This document shows, in pieces, positions 1 through 10,300 of a stretch of DNA of 64,000 nt (position 1 is the stretch's first letter; the number at the start of each line of letters is the position of its first letter). The DNA comes from Streptomyces kurssanovii (GTDB lineage Bacteria > Actinomycetota > Actinomycetes > Streptomycetales > Streptomycetaceae). The position numbers were made by a program, and so were the translations under genes. Location of the stretch: positions 97,541 to 161,540 of the forward strand of contig NZ_BMTN01000016.1 in assembly GCF_014649695.1 (NCBI RefSeq), given 5' to 3'. Under the pieces are notes generated by a model. The model did no database searches and was not told the origin of the DNA. It was given only the letters and a program-made list of their open reading frames with translations.

Positions 1-1
1 G

Positions 2-127
2 GTCGCGGGCGGCTGCAGCAGCCACGGCTTCAAGCACTCCACGGGCATCGGCGAGGCGGTGGCCGACCTGGCGCTGGGCAAAGAGCCGGCCGTGCCGCTG
101 GGCTTCACCGATCCCGACCGCTTCTAA
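2..127 (+). CDS. C-terminus of FAD-dependent amine oxidase (NikD / sarcosine oxidase-like), partial
   Basis: Only the last 41 codons are inside the window, ending in TAA at 125-127. The peptide has the run CSSHGFKHSTGIGEAVADLA, the typical end of monomeric sarcosine oxidase / N-methyltryptophan oxidase proteins, where this loop packs against the covalent FAD, followed by a short tail ending PDRF. In this family NikD oxidises piperideine-2-carboxylate to picolinate. Because the window also carries an aryl-AMP ligase and lysine-related genes, I infer a role in making the 3-hydroxypicolinate starter of a group B streptogramin. It is read in the same direction as the SARP gene 18 bases downstream. 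The substrate cannot be read from this fragment; another amine oxidase role is possible. Confidence 0.6.
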   Translation, partial: VAGGCSSHGFKHSTGIGEAVADLALGKEPAVPLGFTDPDRF

Positions 128-145
128 AGGGACGTGCGAGGAAGA

Positions 146-1141
146 ATGAAGTTCCGCATTCTCGGTCCGGTGGAAGTCCACGACGAGCGAACCGGTGTGA
201 GGATCCTTCCCACGGGCGCGAAGCAACGCGCCTTGCTGGGCGCACTCGTGGTGAAGTCGGGGCAGATCGTGTCCGTGCACCGGCTGATCGACGAACTGTG
301 GGGCGAGCAGCCGCCGGCGAACGCGACCAACGCCCTGCAGGCGCATGTGGCGCGGCTGCGGCGGCTGCTGCCGGTGCCCGAGCCGGGCTCCGGCGAGCAG
401 CACCACGAGTGGATCGTGACCCGCTCGCTCGGCTACGTCCTGCGGCTGGGCCGCGCCGGCACCGACGCCGACCGCTTCCACCGGCTGGCCGCCCAGGGCC
501 GGGCCGCCGCCGCCACCGACCCCGAGCAGGCCGCCGAACTGCTGCGCCAGGCCCTGGCGCTGTGGCGGGGCCCCGCGCTGGAGGGCAGCGTGCTGGGCGA
601 CATCTGCGCGGCCGAGGCGGCCCAGCTGGAGGAGAACCGGCTGACCGCCCTGGAGGCCCTGTACGACGCGTGCCTGCGGGCGGCCCGCCACGGTGAGATC
701 ACCGGCGAGCTCGAGGAACTGACGACCGACCACCCGATGCGGGAACGTTTCTACGACCTGCTGATGCTCGCGCTCTACCGGTGCGGGCGGCAGGCCGAGG
801 CGTTGAGCGTGTACGACCGGGCCCGCAGACGCCTGGTGCACGAACTGGGCGTCGAACCGGGCCCCGCGCTACGGGGCCGGATGGAGGCGATCCTCCAGCA
901 CGACCCGCAACTGGCCGCGCCGGGCCCGACCGGGCAGCTCGCCCGCGTCCACCCCATGCCCCTCCCGCCGGCGCCCGCGCCCGCCGCGCCGGGAACGGCG
1001 GGCGGCCCGGACGCCACGGTGCTGAACCTGACCGGGGAGATCGCCCGGCTCCGCAGCCGCATCGAGCACCTCTCCCTCGAACAGGAGGCCCTGATGCGGC
1101 GCTTCGACCAACTGGTCGCCAACCCGGCGTCGGGCCACTAG
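146..1141 (+). CDS. SARP-family transcriptional activator
   Basis: A 331-residue protein starting MKFRILGPVEV, the usual opening of Streptomyces antibiotic regulatory proteins. Residues about 5-95 are the OmpR-like winged helix (GAKQRALLGALVV, LIDELWGEQPP, LQAHVARLRRLL). Residues about 95-245 are the bacterial transcriptional activation domain, ending with the motif EALSVYDRARRRLVHELGVEPG. A Pro/Ala linker and a heptad-like tail (IARLRSRIEHLSLEQEALMRR) follow, which could form a coiled coil. I chose ATG 146 because GAGGAAG lies just upstream; an in-frame GTG at 134 is the alternative. It is likely a pathway activator binding direct repeats near promoters, like the PapR and VmsR proteins of streptogramin clusters. 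The small gap after the amine oxidase suggests co-transcription. Confidence 0.9.
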   Translation: MKFRILGPVEVHDERTGVRILPTGAKQRALLGALVVKSGQIVSVHRLIDELWGEQPPANATNALQAHVARLRRLLPVPEPGSGEQHHEWIVTRSLGYVLRLGRAGTDADRFHRLAAQGRAAAATDPEQAAELLRQALALWRGPALEGSVLGDICAAEAAQLEENRLTALEALYDACLRAARHGEITGELEELTTDHPMRERFYDLLMLALYRCGRQAEALSVYDRARRRLVHELGVEPGPALRGRMEAILQHDPQLAAPGPTGQLARVHPMPLPPAPAPAAPGTAGGPDATVLNLTGEIARLRSRIEHLSLEQEALMRRFDQLVANPASGH

Positions 1142-1286
1142 CGCCTGGCCGGGCGGCTGTGCCGCGTGCGGCAGGACCCGGCGGAGCGACCCGGGCGGCG
1201 TGCACCCCGTCCGGGCCGGGGGCCGTGGCGCGGGGATCGCGAGCGCGAGCACCGCACCCGGCCGGTACCCGGCCCCGTCAGCCGCA

Positions 1287-1838
1287 GTCCGCGGCAGCAG
1301 ACTGGCGCCGACCGCACGACATCAACGGCCCCTCCGGCAGACGGAAGTCCCCCAGGCCACCCCGGCAGGAGCCCGGACGCCGGCCGGGGCGAACAGTCCG
1401 CGGCAGCACAGCGCGGGGCCCGGTTCCCGTGGACCGGCTGGTCCCGGGGCCCCCGGGGCGGCAGCGCGCGGCAGCAGACCGGCGTTCGGCCGCACGGCGT
1501 CAACGGCCCTTCGACAGACGGCAGTCCCCCACCGGGCCACCCACGGCAGGAGCGCGGACGCCGGCCGGGGCGAACGGTCCGCGGCAGCAGACGTCGCGAG
1601 CAACGGACCCGAGCCGGCGGCACCCGCACCACTCCCCCTGGACGGTGGGCAGACGGGCCGGCAGCGACCGCAGCAGCCCACCGGTGGGCCGGAGTCCGGG
1701 CGGCATTCCGTCGCAGCAGAGCGGCGTCGTCCGTCGGCACGTCAACGGCCCCCCGCCAGACGGCAGTCCCCGGCCGGGCCGCCCCGGCAGGAGCCCGGAC
1801 GCCGGCCGCCGCGCAGCCTTGCGGCAGCACAGCGCGGG
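1287..1838. repeat. Three ~125-bp direct repeats in the convergent gap 1142-1868
   Basis: The gap between the SARP gene and the flavin reductase gene has no convincing gene. It contains three copies of one sequence, at about 1287-1416, 1465-1597 and 1708-1838. Each begins and ends near GCGGCAGCA and contains, in order, GTCAACGGCCC, CAGACGGCAGTCCCC, GGCAGGAGC and GGACGCCGGCCG. Copies differ by single-base insertions that shift the frame, so the array is not coding now. Read on the minus strand, copies 2 and 3 give VDAVRPNAGLLPRAAA and VDVPTDDAALLRRNAA. These resemble the repeat VDRDRAAALLRAAAGE in the PKS encoded at 12375-19061. The remaining parts of the gap show nothing recognisable. Confidence 0.75.
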
Positions 1839-1868
1839 CACCGCCCCCGGTTCCGGCGGGCCGACGGG

Positions 1869-2399
1869 TCAGGCGAGGGCCGGGGTGGTGGGGGTCGGGG
1901 TGTGGAAGTCGCGGCGGTACCACAGCAGTGGGGGCTTCGCCGGGTCGCCGGTGCGGATCTCCACGGGGGTGCCGAGCACCAGGTCGTGGTCGCCGGCGCG
2001 CACCACGTCCGTGGTGCGGCAGCGCAGGACGACCTTGGCGTCCGGCAGGTAGGGCACCCCCGTACCGTCCCAGGCGGCGAACTCGCCGCCCGCGAACCGG
2101 TCGGCGCCGTGCGTCGCGCACCTCTTGGCGACGGCGCGCTGGTCCTCGGCGAGGATGCTGACGCAGAACTCGGCGGCGGCGGCCATCGCCGTGTGGCAGC
2201 TGGAGGTGAGCGCGATGCCCACCATCACCAGCGGCGGGTCCAGCGACACGGAGACCACCGAGCCGGCGGTGAAGCCGTGGCGGCGTCCGGCCGCGTCAAG
2301 GGTGGTGACGACGGTGACGGGCGATGCCAACTGCGCCATCGCGTCACGGAAACTCTGCGGGCCGACCGCGGGCCGTGCCGGGTCGTCGGCTCCTGTCAC
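1869..2399 (-). CDS. NAD(P)H:FMN reductase (flavin reductase, SnaC-like)
   Basis: A 176-residue protein of the HpaC/DIM6-NTAB flavin reductase family, about the usual length. Visible features are the start FRDAMAQLASPVTVVTT, the flavin-binding stretch HGFTAGSVVSVSLDPPLVMVG and the later FCVSILAEDQ. It reduces free FMN for a partner monooxygenase. In pristinamycin biosynthesis SnaC feeds FMNH2 to the PIIA synthase, which oxidises the proline ring; that role fits here, though the monooxygenase itself is not in the window. The GTG start is supported by AAGGAGG six bases upstream. It is the last gene of the minus-strand operon, 33 bases after the phosphopantetheinyl transferase gene. Confidence 0.88.
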   Translation of the reverse strand: MTGADDPARPAVGPQSFRDAMAQLASPVTVVTTLDAAGRRHGFTAGSVVSVSLDPPLVMVGIALTSSCHTAMAAAAEFCVSILAEDQRAVAKRCATHGADRFAGGEFAAWDGTGVPYLPDAKVVLRCRTTDVVRAGDHDLVLGTPVEIRTGDPAKPPLLWYRRDFHTPTPTTPALA

Positions 2400-2432
2400 T
2401 GGGGCCTCCTTCTGTTGGTGGTTGCCCGCGCC

Positions 2433-3281
2433 TCAGCGGGCGGCGCCGGCCAGTGCCGGCAGGGCGCGGTGCCCGGTGGGCAGCTCCGCTTCGCGGGGGG
2501 CGGCGCGGCCCCAGGGGAAGCCGTCGTGGATCAGCAGCCGGTCCGGCGGCGCGGTGCCGTCGGCGCCCTTCTCCACGGCGAGCGACACCAGCACCTGGGG
2601 GCGCGGCTCGAGTTCGGTGAACAGCCAGCGGTCCGCTCTGTCGCCATCGGGCGGGCGGAAGCCCAGCACCCCGCGGTCCTCGGCGAGTTCGAAGGCGAAC
2701 GAGTCGAACGGCAGCCCCAGCCCCAGGCCGCGGGCCTTGGCGTAGGCCTCCTTCAGCGTCCACAGCCGCAGCGTGGCCCGGTCGCGCCGGCTGCCGGGGG
2801 CGATCGCGGCGAGGTGGGCGCGCTCTTCGGGGGCGAAGCTCTCCACGATCCAGTCCAGGCCGCGCTCGCCTCCACGGTCGAGCCGTTCGACGTCGATGCC
2901 GACCCGGCGGTCGCGGGCGACGGCGACGACGTTGCAGCCGTGGGCGTGCGACAGGTTGAAGTCCAGTTCGGCCTCGGGGCCGTGGGGCCGCCCGTGCGGC
3001 GGCGACTGGAGGAAGGGGCGGCCGCGCGAGGACCGCCAGATCGTGGCCTCCGCCTCCGGGATGCCGGTCTGCAGGGACAGCACCCGCCGCACCAGCGCGT
3101 GGGCGACCAGGTACTGGCGGCGGTCCCGCTCGAAGAGGAACCGGCCGGCGATCTCGCGCTCGTGCTCGTCCAGCCAGTGGCCGGCCAGCAGCGTGCTGGT
3201 CGCCTCGTCGAGGGCCTCGTTGAGGCAGAACCAGATCTGGACCGTGCCGCGGCCGGCGCCGGTGGCGCCCGTCGGGGTCAT
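2433..3281 (-). CDS. Sfp-type 4'-phosphopantetheinyl transferase
   Basis: A 282-residue enzyme that moves phosphopantetheine from CoA to the serine of carrier domains. The family motifs are clear: VGIDVERL at residues 127-134, with the magnesium-binding Asp130 and Glu132, and WTLKEAYAK at 174-182 with Glu178. The length fits the Sfp class rather than the AcpS class. Its ATG overlaps the stop of the acyltransferase gene (ATGA), so the two are probably translationally coupled. With more than a dozen carrier domains encoded in this operon, a dedicated activating enzyme is expected. It would act in the cytoplasm on the PKS/NRPS proteins and the free carrier protein. Confidence 0.93.
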   Translation of the reverse strand: MTPTGATGAGRGTVQIWFCLNEALDEATSTLLAGHWLDEHEREIAGRFLFERDRRQYLVAHALVRRVLSLQTGIPEAEATIWRSSRGRPFLQSPPHGRPHGPEAELDFNLSHAHGCNVVAVARDRRVGIDVERLDRGGERGLDWIVESFAPEERAHLAAIAPGSRRDRATLRLWTLKEAYAKARGLGLGLPFDSFAFELAEDRGVLGFRPPDGDRADRWLFTELEPRPQVLVSLAVEKGADGTAPPDRLLIHDGFPWGRAAPREAELPTGHRALPALAGAAR

Positions 3282-4165
3282 CGGGCCCCCGCGGGCACCC
3301 GCTCGCGCCGTATCTGGCGGAGCATGCCCGCCAGCACGTTGCCGGTGCCGATCTCGGTGAACTCCGGATCGTCGCCGTAGTGCCCGTCGAGGAGCGCCTC
3401 GACGGTCTCGTGCCAGCGCACCGGCTGGTGGATCTGCTGGAGCAGCAGCTCGCCGACCCCCTCGTCGGTGTAGGGGCGGGCGGTGGCGTTGGCGATGACG
3501 GGGAAGGCGAGCGGGCCGAACACGGTCCGCTCCACGACCGGGTACAGCTCCTCGGCCGCCGGGGCCATGTAGCGGGAGTGGAAGGGGCCGCTGACGGCGA
3601 GGCGGCGCACCATGCGGGCGCCCGCGTCCTCGAGGATCGGGCAGGCCTCTTCCAGGTCCGCCACCGGGCCGGCGAGGACGATCTGGGCGCCGGTGTTCAG
3701 GTTGGCCAGGTCCAGGGAGGCGAACCCGGCGCGGAGCAGCAGGAAACGCAGCTGCGTCTCGGGCAGGCCGACGACCGCGCTCATGCCGCCGCCCTCGATG
3801 CGGGCCATCGCGGCGGCCCGGGCGGCGACCAGGCGCAGCCCTTCGGTGAAGCCCAACGCGCCCGCGGCCTCGAGGGCGTTGTACTCGCCGAGGCTGTGCC
3901 CCACGGCCACGTCCGGGCGGACGCCGGTGTCCTCGAGCGCCGCGCGGTGGGCGAGGGCGTTGACCGCGAACATCGCCGGCTGGGTGTAGCGGGTGTTGCC
4001 GAGCTGCCCCTCGGGGTCCTCCAGGCACAGCCGGCGCAGGCTGTAGCCGAGCACGTCGCCGGCCTGCTGCTCCAGGTCGGGGAAGCGGTCGAACAACTCC
4101 CGTCCCATACCGACGCGCTGGGCGCCCTGGCCGGGGAACATCATGATCCGGGTCAAGGTGATCAC
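3278..4165 (-). CDS. Discrete trans-acting malonyl-CoA:ACP transacylase
   Basis: A 295-residue acyltransferase opening with FPGQGAQ. It has the catalytic serine in GHSLGEY (Ser91) and the histidine in GPFHS (His196), both in the form found in malonyl-specific enzymes. None of the PKS proteins in the window contains an acyltransferase domain, so this protein must load malonate on all extension modules in trans. It corresponds to VirI of the virginiamycin M cluster and SnaM of pristinamycin. The GTG at 4163-4165 has AAGAAGG just upstream; the ATG pair seven codons later is a possible alternative start. A 207-bp G-rich gap with a stem-loop separates it from the NRPS gene upstream, the largest break between the biosynthetic genes of the operon apart from the insertion sequence. 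Confidence 0.93.
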   Translation of the reverse strand: MITLTRIMMFPGQGAQRVGMGRELFDRFPDLEQQAGDVLGYSLRRLCLEDPEGQLGNTRYTQPAMFAVNALAHRAALEDTGVRPDVAVGHSLGEYNALEAAGALGFTEGLRLVAARAAAMARIEGGGMSAVVGLPETQLRFLLLRAGFASLDLANLNTGAQIVLAGPVADLEEACPILEDAGARMVRRLAVSGPFHSRYMAPAAEELYPVVERTVFGPLAFPVIANATARPYTDEGVGELLLQQIHQPVRWHETVEALLDGHYGDDPEFTEIGTGNVLAGMLRQIRRERVPAGAR

Positions 4166-4253
4166 TGCCTTCTTGGGTAGTGCGGAAGTCGGTGTCCGGG
4201 TTCGGTGGTCCGGACCCTGGGGCCGGGTCGTCCGGACCCGGGGCCGGGGGCCG

Positions 4254-4272
4254 GGGTCCCCGCGGGGGACCC
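4254..4272 (-). terminator. Stem-loop in the gap between NRPS and acyltransferase genes
   Basis: A perfect inverted repeat, GGGTCCCC with a three-base loop and GGGGACCC. It sits in the 207-bp gap 4166-4372, which is otherwise a low-complexity run of CCGGGGGT-like units. There is no T-run, so it may be a weak terminator or attenuator that lowers expression of the three downstream genes, or an mRNA-stabilising hairpin. The inverted repeat is seen; the function is inferred. Confidence 0.4.
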
Positions 4273-4372
4273 GGGGTTTCCGGGTCCGGGGGTCCGGGGG
4301 TCCGGGGGCCCGGGGTTCCGGCCCCCGGCCCCGGGCCAGGGGCTCGCGGTCCGGGTCAGGGTTCGGGTGGGG

Positions 4373-7300
4373 TCAGACGGTGGCGGCCTCCGGGAACGCC
4401 TCGTCGGCGAGTGCCCCGAGGTCGGCCGCGGTGAACAGGGTCTCCAGGGCGACCTCGCGCCCGCCGTCGGCGGTGATCCGCGCGGCGATCCGCAGCAGTT
4501 GCCTGCTGGTCGCGCCGAGCGCGAACAGGTCCTGGCCCGGCTCGAGTTGCGCGGCGTCCACGCCGGTCTCCGCGGCGACGACCCGGGCGAGCCGCGCGAA
4601 CGCGGCGTCCGCGCCGGGAGCGGAGGCGTCACGGGCCGAGACCGAGGCTGCGGGGGCGAGAGGACCGGGGTCGGGGTCGGGGCCGGCCGGGGTGTCGGCG
4701 CCGATCCCCCACAGGGCCCCCATCCGTGCGGACAGCGCGGGCCCGCCCACGGGCGGGGTCTGCGAGACGGTTGCCGCGGGCGCGGGTGCCTCGGCGCTGT
4801 CCCCCGCCGGTGCCGCCGGTGCCGCCGGGGCGGATGGGCCGGCCGGCTCCTGTCCGGGCGTCGCGGCGGCCGGGACGGGGAGGGGGAAGGTCACGCGGGT
4901 CAGGGGGGTCGCGGGGAGGGACGCCTTGGGGGTGGTGAGGGCGGGCCAGGTCACCGGTTCGCCGGCCAGCCATGCCGTGAGCGCCTTCGTCTCCTCCCCC
5001 GCCGCGGCGGCGCGGTGTTCGACGGCGCCGGCCCCTTCGATGCGGACGCGGCGGGCGAGGTCGCGCAGCGCGGCGGGGGCCTGGGCGCGGCCGGTGACGA
5101 GGCCGGCGCGGGCGGGCCGGTCCGTGCGGCCCTCGCGCAGGGCGCGGGCCGCCGCGGCGGTGGTGAGGGCGGGGTCGTTGTCGAAGGCAGTGGCGAGACG
5201 GTCGGCGAGGTCGGCCAGGTTGCCGGGGGTGTCCGCGGACAGCGGCAGCGCCAGGGCCGTGTCGTCGCCGGTTCCCGGAGCCGTGGCAGGGGCGGGGGGT
5301 TCCTCGACGACGAGGCTGCCGTAGGAGCCGCCGCCGGCGAAGCCGTTGACGAGCGCACGGCGCGGGGCGCCTTGGGCGGTGCGCCAGTGGTCGGCGCCCG
5401 GTGCGGCCAGGGTCAGTGCGCCGGGCGTGCGGGCGAGGGCGGGGTTGACGGCGGACGTCAGCCGGGTCGGGTACACGTGGGTGCGGCGGAACTGGGCGAT
5501 GAGCTTGCCGAGCTGCGCGAACACGGACGCGGCCTCCAGGTGCCCGGTGTTGGGCTTGACCGTGCCGACCGGTACGGGCGCGGGGTCCGGTCCGGGTGCG
5601 CCGAGGAGCCGCTGCAGGGCGGTGAACTCGAGCGCGTCGGCGAGGGCGGCGCCGGCCGCGGCGGCCTCCACGTAGCCGATGTCGGCGGGCCGCAGGCCGG
5701 CGTCGTCGAGTGCGGCGCGCATGGTCTCTTCCTGCCGCTGGGGGTCGGGGATGCCGAACTGCCGTGTCGTGCCGGAGTGCTGGAGCGCCCCGCCGCGCAG
5801 GACGGCGTGCACCGGGTCGCCGTCGGCCAGGGCCTGCGCGAGCGGTTTGAGGAGTACGGCGCCGACGCCTTCGCCGACCTGCCAGCCGCCGGCCCGGTCG
5901 GTGAAGGCGCACGAGTCGGCGTCCTTCGCGAGCAGGCCCATCTCGGACAGGACGTCGAGGTGATCGGGGTGGAGGACCAGGTTGGACGCGGCGGCGAGCG
6001 CCGCGTCGCAGCGGCCGCTCGCCACGGCGCGGAACGCGGCCTCGACGGCGGCGAGTCCGGACACGCACCCGGTGTCGAGGACCACGCTCGGTCCGGTCAG
6101 GCCGAAGGCGTGGGAGGTGCGGTGGGCGAGCCCGCCGCGGGTGGCGTGGGTGCTGCCGGGGCGCTGTGCGGCGCGGGCGGCGACCCCGTACAGGGCGTGG
6201 TCGTGCCACATGGTGCCGACGAACACTCCGACCTGTCCGGCGGCCGCCAGCCGGCCGGGGGTGAGTGCGGCGTCCTCGAGGCAGCGGCGGGCCACCGACA
6301 GCAGCAGTCGCTCCTGCGGGTCGATCGCGGCGCCTTCTGCGGTGCTGATGCCGAACTCCTCGGCCTCCACGGACAGGACGTCGTCCAGGTAGCCGCCGAC
6401 ATGGGCTCCGGCGTGCCGGGCGTGCGGGTGCAGCGGCGCCCACCGGTGGTGGGGGGCCGGCCCGGTGGCGGTGGAGCCGGCGGCCAGGAGGGTGTCGAGT
6501 TCGTCCAGGGTGCGGGCGCCGGGCAGGTCGGCGGCGAAGCCGACGACGGCGACGGCGCGCTGCCCGCCGCCCCGGCGGGCCGCCGGGGCGGCGGCGGTCC
6601 CGGTCGCGGGGGCCGGGTCCGCGGCGCGTTGCTCGGCGGTGGCGGGCGCGAGGGCGGCGCGGGCGGCGCGGCTGTGCGGGGTGAGGGCCCCGCCCCACAG
6701 GGACAGCAGCAGTTCCTGGTCGGCGTCGAGGGCGAAGTCGCCGCGGACGGCGTCGAAGTCCATCTCCCCCACCGCGCACAGGCCAAGGCCCCGTTCCGGC
6801 GCGCCGGTCAGCAGCAGCTGGGCGATGTGTCCGGCCTCGATGGTGGAGAAGCGGGCGGCGTTGCGTTCGCCGTAGGCGGGGGCGATGGCGGCCGGGGTGG
6901 AGACGAGGAAGACGCCGAACGCCGACCCTTCCACGAGGGCGCGGTTGTGCAGGACGTGGAGGTCGGTGCCGTAGCGGGCGCCGGGCGCGACGGCGATCAG
7001 GGCCCGCTCCGCGGGGTGCAGGTAGTACAGGCCCGGTTCGGCCGCCTCGACGGCGCCGGGGGCGATGTACACGTACACCTGGACGGGGTAGAACCCGCCG
7101 CCCGACGGGTAGCGGCGTTTGGCGCGGCCCTCGAGTTCGCCCCAGGTCACGGTGGACAGCAGGGACAGCAGGTCGTGGGCGGGCAGCGGGCCGTCGGCGA
7201 ACTCGCGGAAGGAGGAGGCGTCGAACAGGGCGCGGGCCTCCGCGGGCCCGGCGTCCGGCACCGGCAGCCGGCGCATCGTCCCCGGCAGCCGGCGCTCGGC

Positions 7301-10300
7301 GACGCGGGCGTCCTTGAACGCGGCCTTGGCCTTCGGGTCGAGCGCGATCCGCACATCGGCCGCCCGGCCGGCCGGAACGGCGGCGGCGGGGGCGGGTGCC
7401 GTGGGAGCGGCCGGGGTGGCGCGGGCGGCGATGCTGCGGGGGGTGGGGCTCTGGATCAGCACCTCGACGGGGACCTGCGCACCGCCCGACACGGTCTCGA
7501 TCTCCTGGGCGAGGCGGATCATCGTGAAGGAGGTCGCGCCGAGGTCGAACAGGTCGTCGTCCGGGCCGACATGGTCCACGCCCAGGATGCCGGCGGCCGT
7601 GCGGGCGACCGTCTCTGCGGTGACCGGCCCGCCGGCCGTCCCGTCCTTCTGTGCGGGAGCGGGGGCAGGGGCGGGGGCGGGGGCCGTGAGGGCGGTCAGG
7701 GCGTTGAGTGTCGGCTTGCTGATGAGCGCCTCGACGGGCAGGGCGGTGCCGGTGAGCCGCTCGATCTCCTGGGCGATGCGGATCATCGTGAAGGAGGTCG
7801 CGCCGAGGTCGAACAGGTCGGCGTCGCCGTCGAGTTCCTCGACGCCCAGGACCTCGGCGACGGCGCGGCGCACCTGCGCGTCCGCATCCGGGACCGCAGC
7901 CGGGGCCGGGGCCGGTGCGGCTGCGGGTTCGCCTGCGGCGGTGGCTGCCGGTGGGGTGTCGAAGAGGCGGGCGGCGGCCTGCCGGTCCAGTTTGCCGTTG
8001 GTCGTCAGCGGCAGCTGGGCCACGAAGCGGTAGCGGCTCGGCACGAGGTAGGCGGGCAGCGTCTCGCCCAGCGCGCGGCGCAGGGCCGAGACGTCCGGTG
8101 CGCCCTCCGGGTCGGCCGCCACGCACACGGCGGCCAGGGCCTGTTCGCCGGAGCTCTCGTCGTGGACGGGGAGGACGCGGGCCTCCGCGACGCCGGGCAC
8201 GTCGGTGAGCGCCGCCTCGATCTCCTCCGGTTCGATGCGCAGCCCTCGCAGCTTGAACTGGTTGTCGATCCGGCCGAGGTAGCGGATCTGCCCGTCCTCG
8301 GCGAGCAGTCCGAGGTCGCCGGTGCGGTACAGGCGTGGCGAGGGGTCGTCGTCGGGGAAGGGCGAGGCGATGAAGCGTTCGGCGTTCAGTTCGGGCCGCC
8401 GGTGGTAGCCGAGGGCGACCTGCCGGCCGCCGATGACGATCTCCCCGGGGGTGCCGGCGGGCACCGGGCGCAGGTCCTGGTCGAGGAGGTGGATACGGGT
8501 GTGGGCGACGGGCCGGCCGATCGGGACGGTGGGCTCGTCCCAGTCGGGCCGGCAGGCCCAGTGGGTGACGTCGACGGCCGCCTCGGTGGGCCCGTACAGG
8601 TTGTGCAGTTCGGTGCCGGTGCCGAGCACCTCGTAGAAGTGCCGCATGGTGGCGACGGGCAGTGCCTCGCCGCTGGCGAACACGTAGCGCAGGGCGGTGC
8701 ACCGGGCGGCGGCCGGGTGGCGCAGGAACATGCCGAGGACGGAGGGGACGAAGTGGGTGACGGTGACCTGCTCGTCGTGCAGCAGCCGGGCCAGGTAGGC
8801 GGGATCCGCGTGGCCGCCGGGGCGGGCGACGACGACGGAGGCGCCGGCGATCAGCGGCCAGAAGAACTCCCATACCGAGACGTCGAATCCGTAGGGGGTC
8901 TTCTGGGCGACGCGGTCGGCGGACCCGAGGGGGAAGCGTTCCTGCATCCACAGCAGGCGGTTGGCGACGCCCTGCTGGGAGTTGCGGCAGCCCTTGGGCT
9001 TTCCGGTGGTCCCGGAGGTGTAGATGGTGTAGACGGGGTCGTCGCCGACGACGGTGACGGCGGGCGCGGTGGTGGGCCGGCCGTCCAGGGCGGCCCGGTC
9101 GGCCGCCCGGTCGGGGCAGACGACGAGCGCGCCCGCCGCGGTGGGGACCGCGGCGTGCGCCTGGTCGGCGACGACGACGCGGGCGCCGCTGTCGGCGAGG
9201 AGGTAGCGCACGCGCTCGGGCGGGTTGGCCGGGTCGACGGGCACGTAGACGGCGCCGGCCCGGACGACGGCGACGAGCGCGGTGACCAGGTCGGGCGAGC
9301 GGTCCATGTGCACGGCGACGTGGTCGCCGGGGCGCACGCCGAGGGCGTGCAGGTGGTGGGCCAGGCGGGCGGTGCGCTCGGCCAGTTGCCGGTAGGTGAC
9401 CGTGCTGCCCTCGTACCGGACGGCGACACGGTCGGCCCGGCCGGCGAGGGCCGACTCGAGAAGGCCGGCGAGGGTCAGGGGGGTGCGGTCGTCGACGGGG
9501 CCGACGACGCGCAGGTCGGTGCCGGGGGCGACATGGCCGTCGGCGAGGACGACGGTGTCGGGGCCGACGTGGCGGGACCCGGCGTGCTCGCCGGTGCCGT
9601 CCGCGGCGTACGGGGCGGCCTGCGGGCCGGCGCCGGCGTCGGGGTCGACGTAGGCGTCGGCGACCGCGTGCAGGTCCTCGGTGCCGGCCACGGGCGCGGC
9701 GGCCGGGGCGGGCGCGGCCGTAGGGGTGGCGGTGGTGAACTGCCGTACGCGGTGGGCGTAGCGGTCGAACATGGCGTCCAGCACGGCGGGTTCCAGGGTG
9801 CCGTCGGCGGCGTCCCACTGGCCGGCCAGTTCGTCGCCGACCAGGAGCGGCACATGGTCGAGGGCGACCTGCGCGGTCTGCGACTGGCTGGTGCGCAGGG
9901 TGACGCCGGTGGGGTGCAGTGCCGGGTCGATCTCGGGGACGCGGGTGAAGACGACGGGCAGCCGCAGCGCGCCGCCGGAGCGGAACACGCGGGTGCGCAG
10001 TTCGCCCAGGCCGGGCCGGACGTCGGAGCGTTCGAGGTCGGCGCGGACGCGGGCCCACAGTTCGCGGGCGCGCTCGGTGAAGTCGTCGGGCAGGGTGTCG
10101 TCGACGGTGACCCAGGCGAGCTGGGTGAAGTCGGCGACCATGGCGTCGGCACCGGGCAGTGAGGCGGGCCGGTCCCAGGAGACGACGGTGACGGTGAAGG
10201 GCCCGGCGTCGGCGAAGTGGGCGCGCAGCTCGTCGGTGTAGGCGGTGAGCAGCACCATGTCGGCGGGGACGCCGATGGCGGCGGCGCGTTCGCTCAGGGT

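Noticed and set aside
1142-1868. Open frames through the repeat region after the SARP gene
   Set aside because: The repeat copies are shifted against each other by single bases, and the translated frames differ between copies, so no present-day gene is supported.
4205-10162. A very long open frame on the plus strand opposite the NRPS gene, and similar ones opposite the PKS genes (for example 30909-36161 and 36246-39632)
   Set aside because: Products are Gly/Arg/Val-rich without any domain. Such frames arise because stop codons are rare in the opposite strand of genes with extreme GC bias at the third position.
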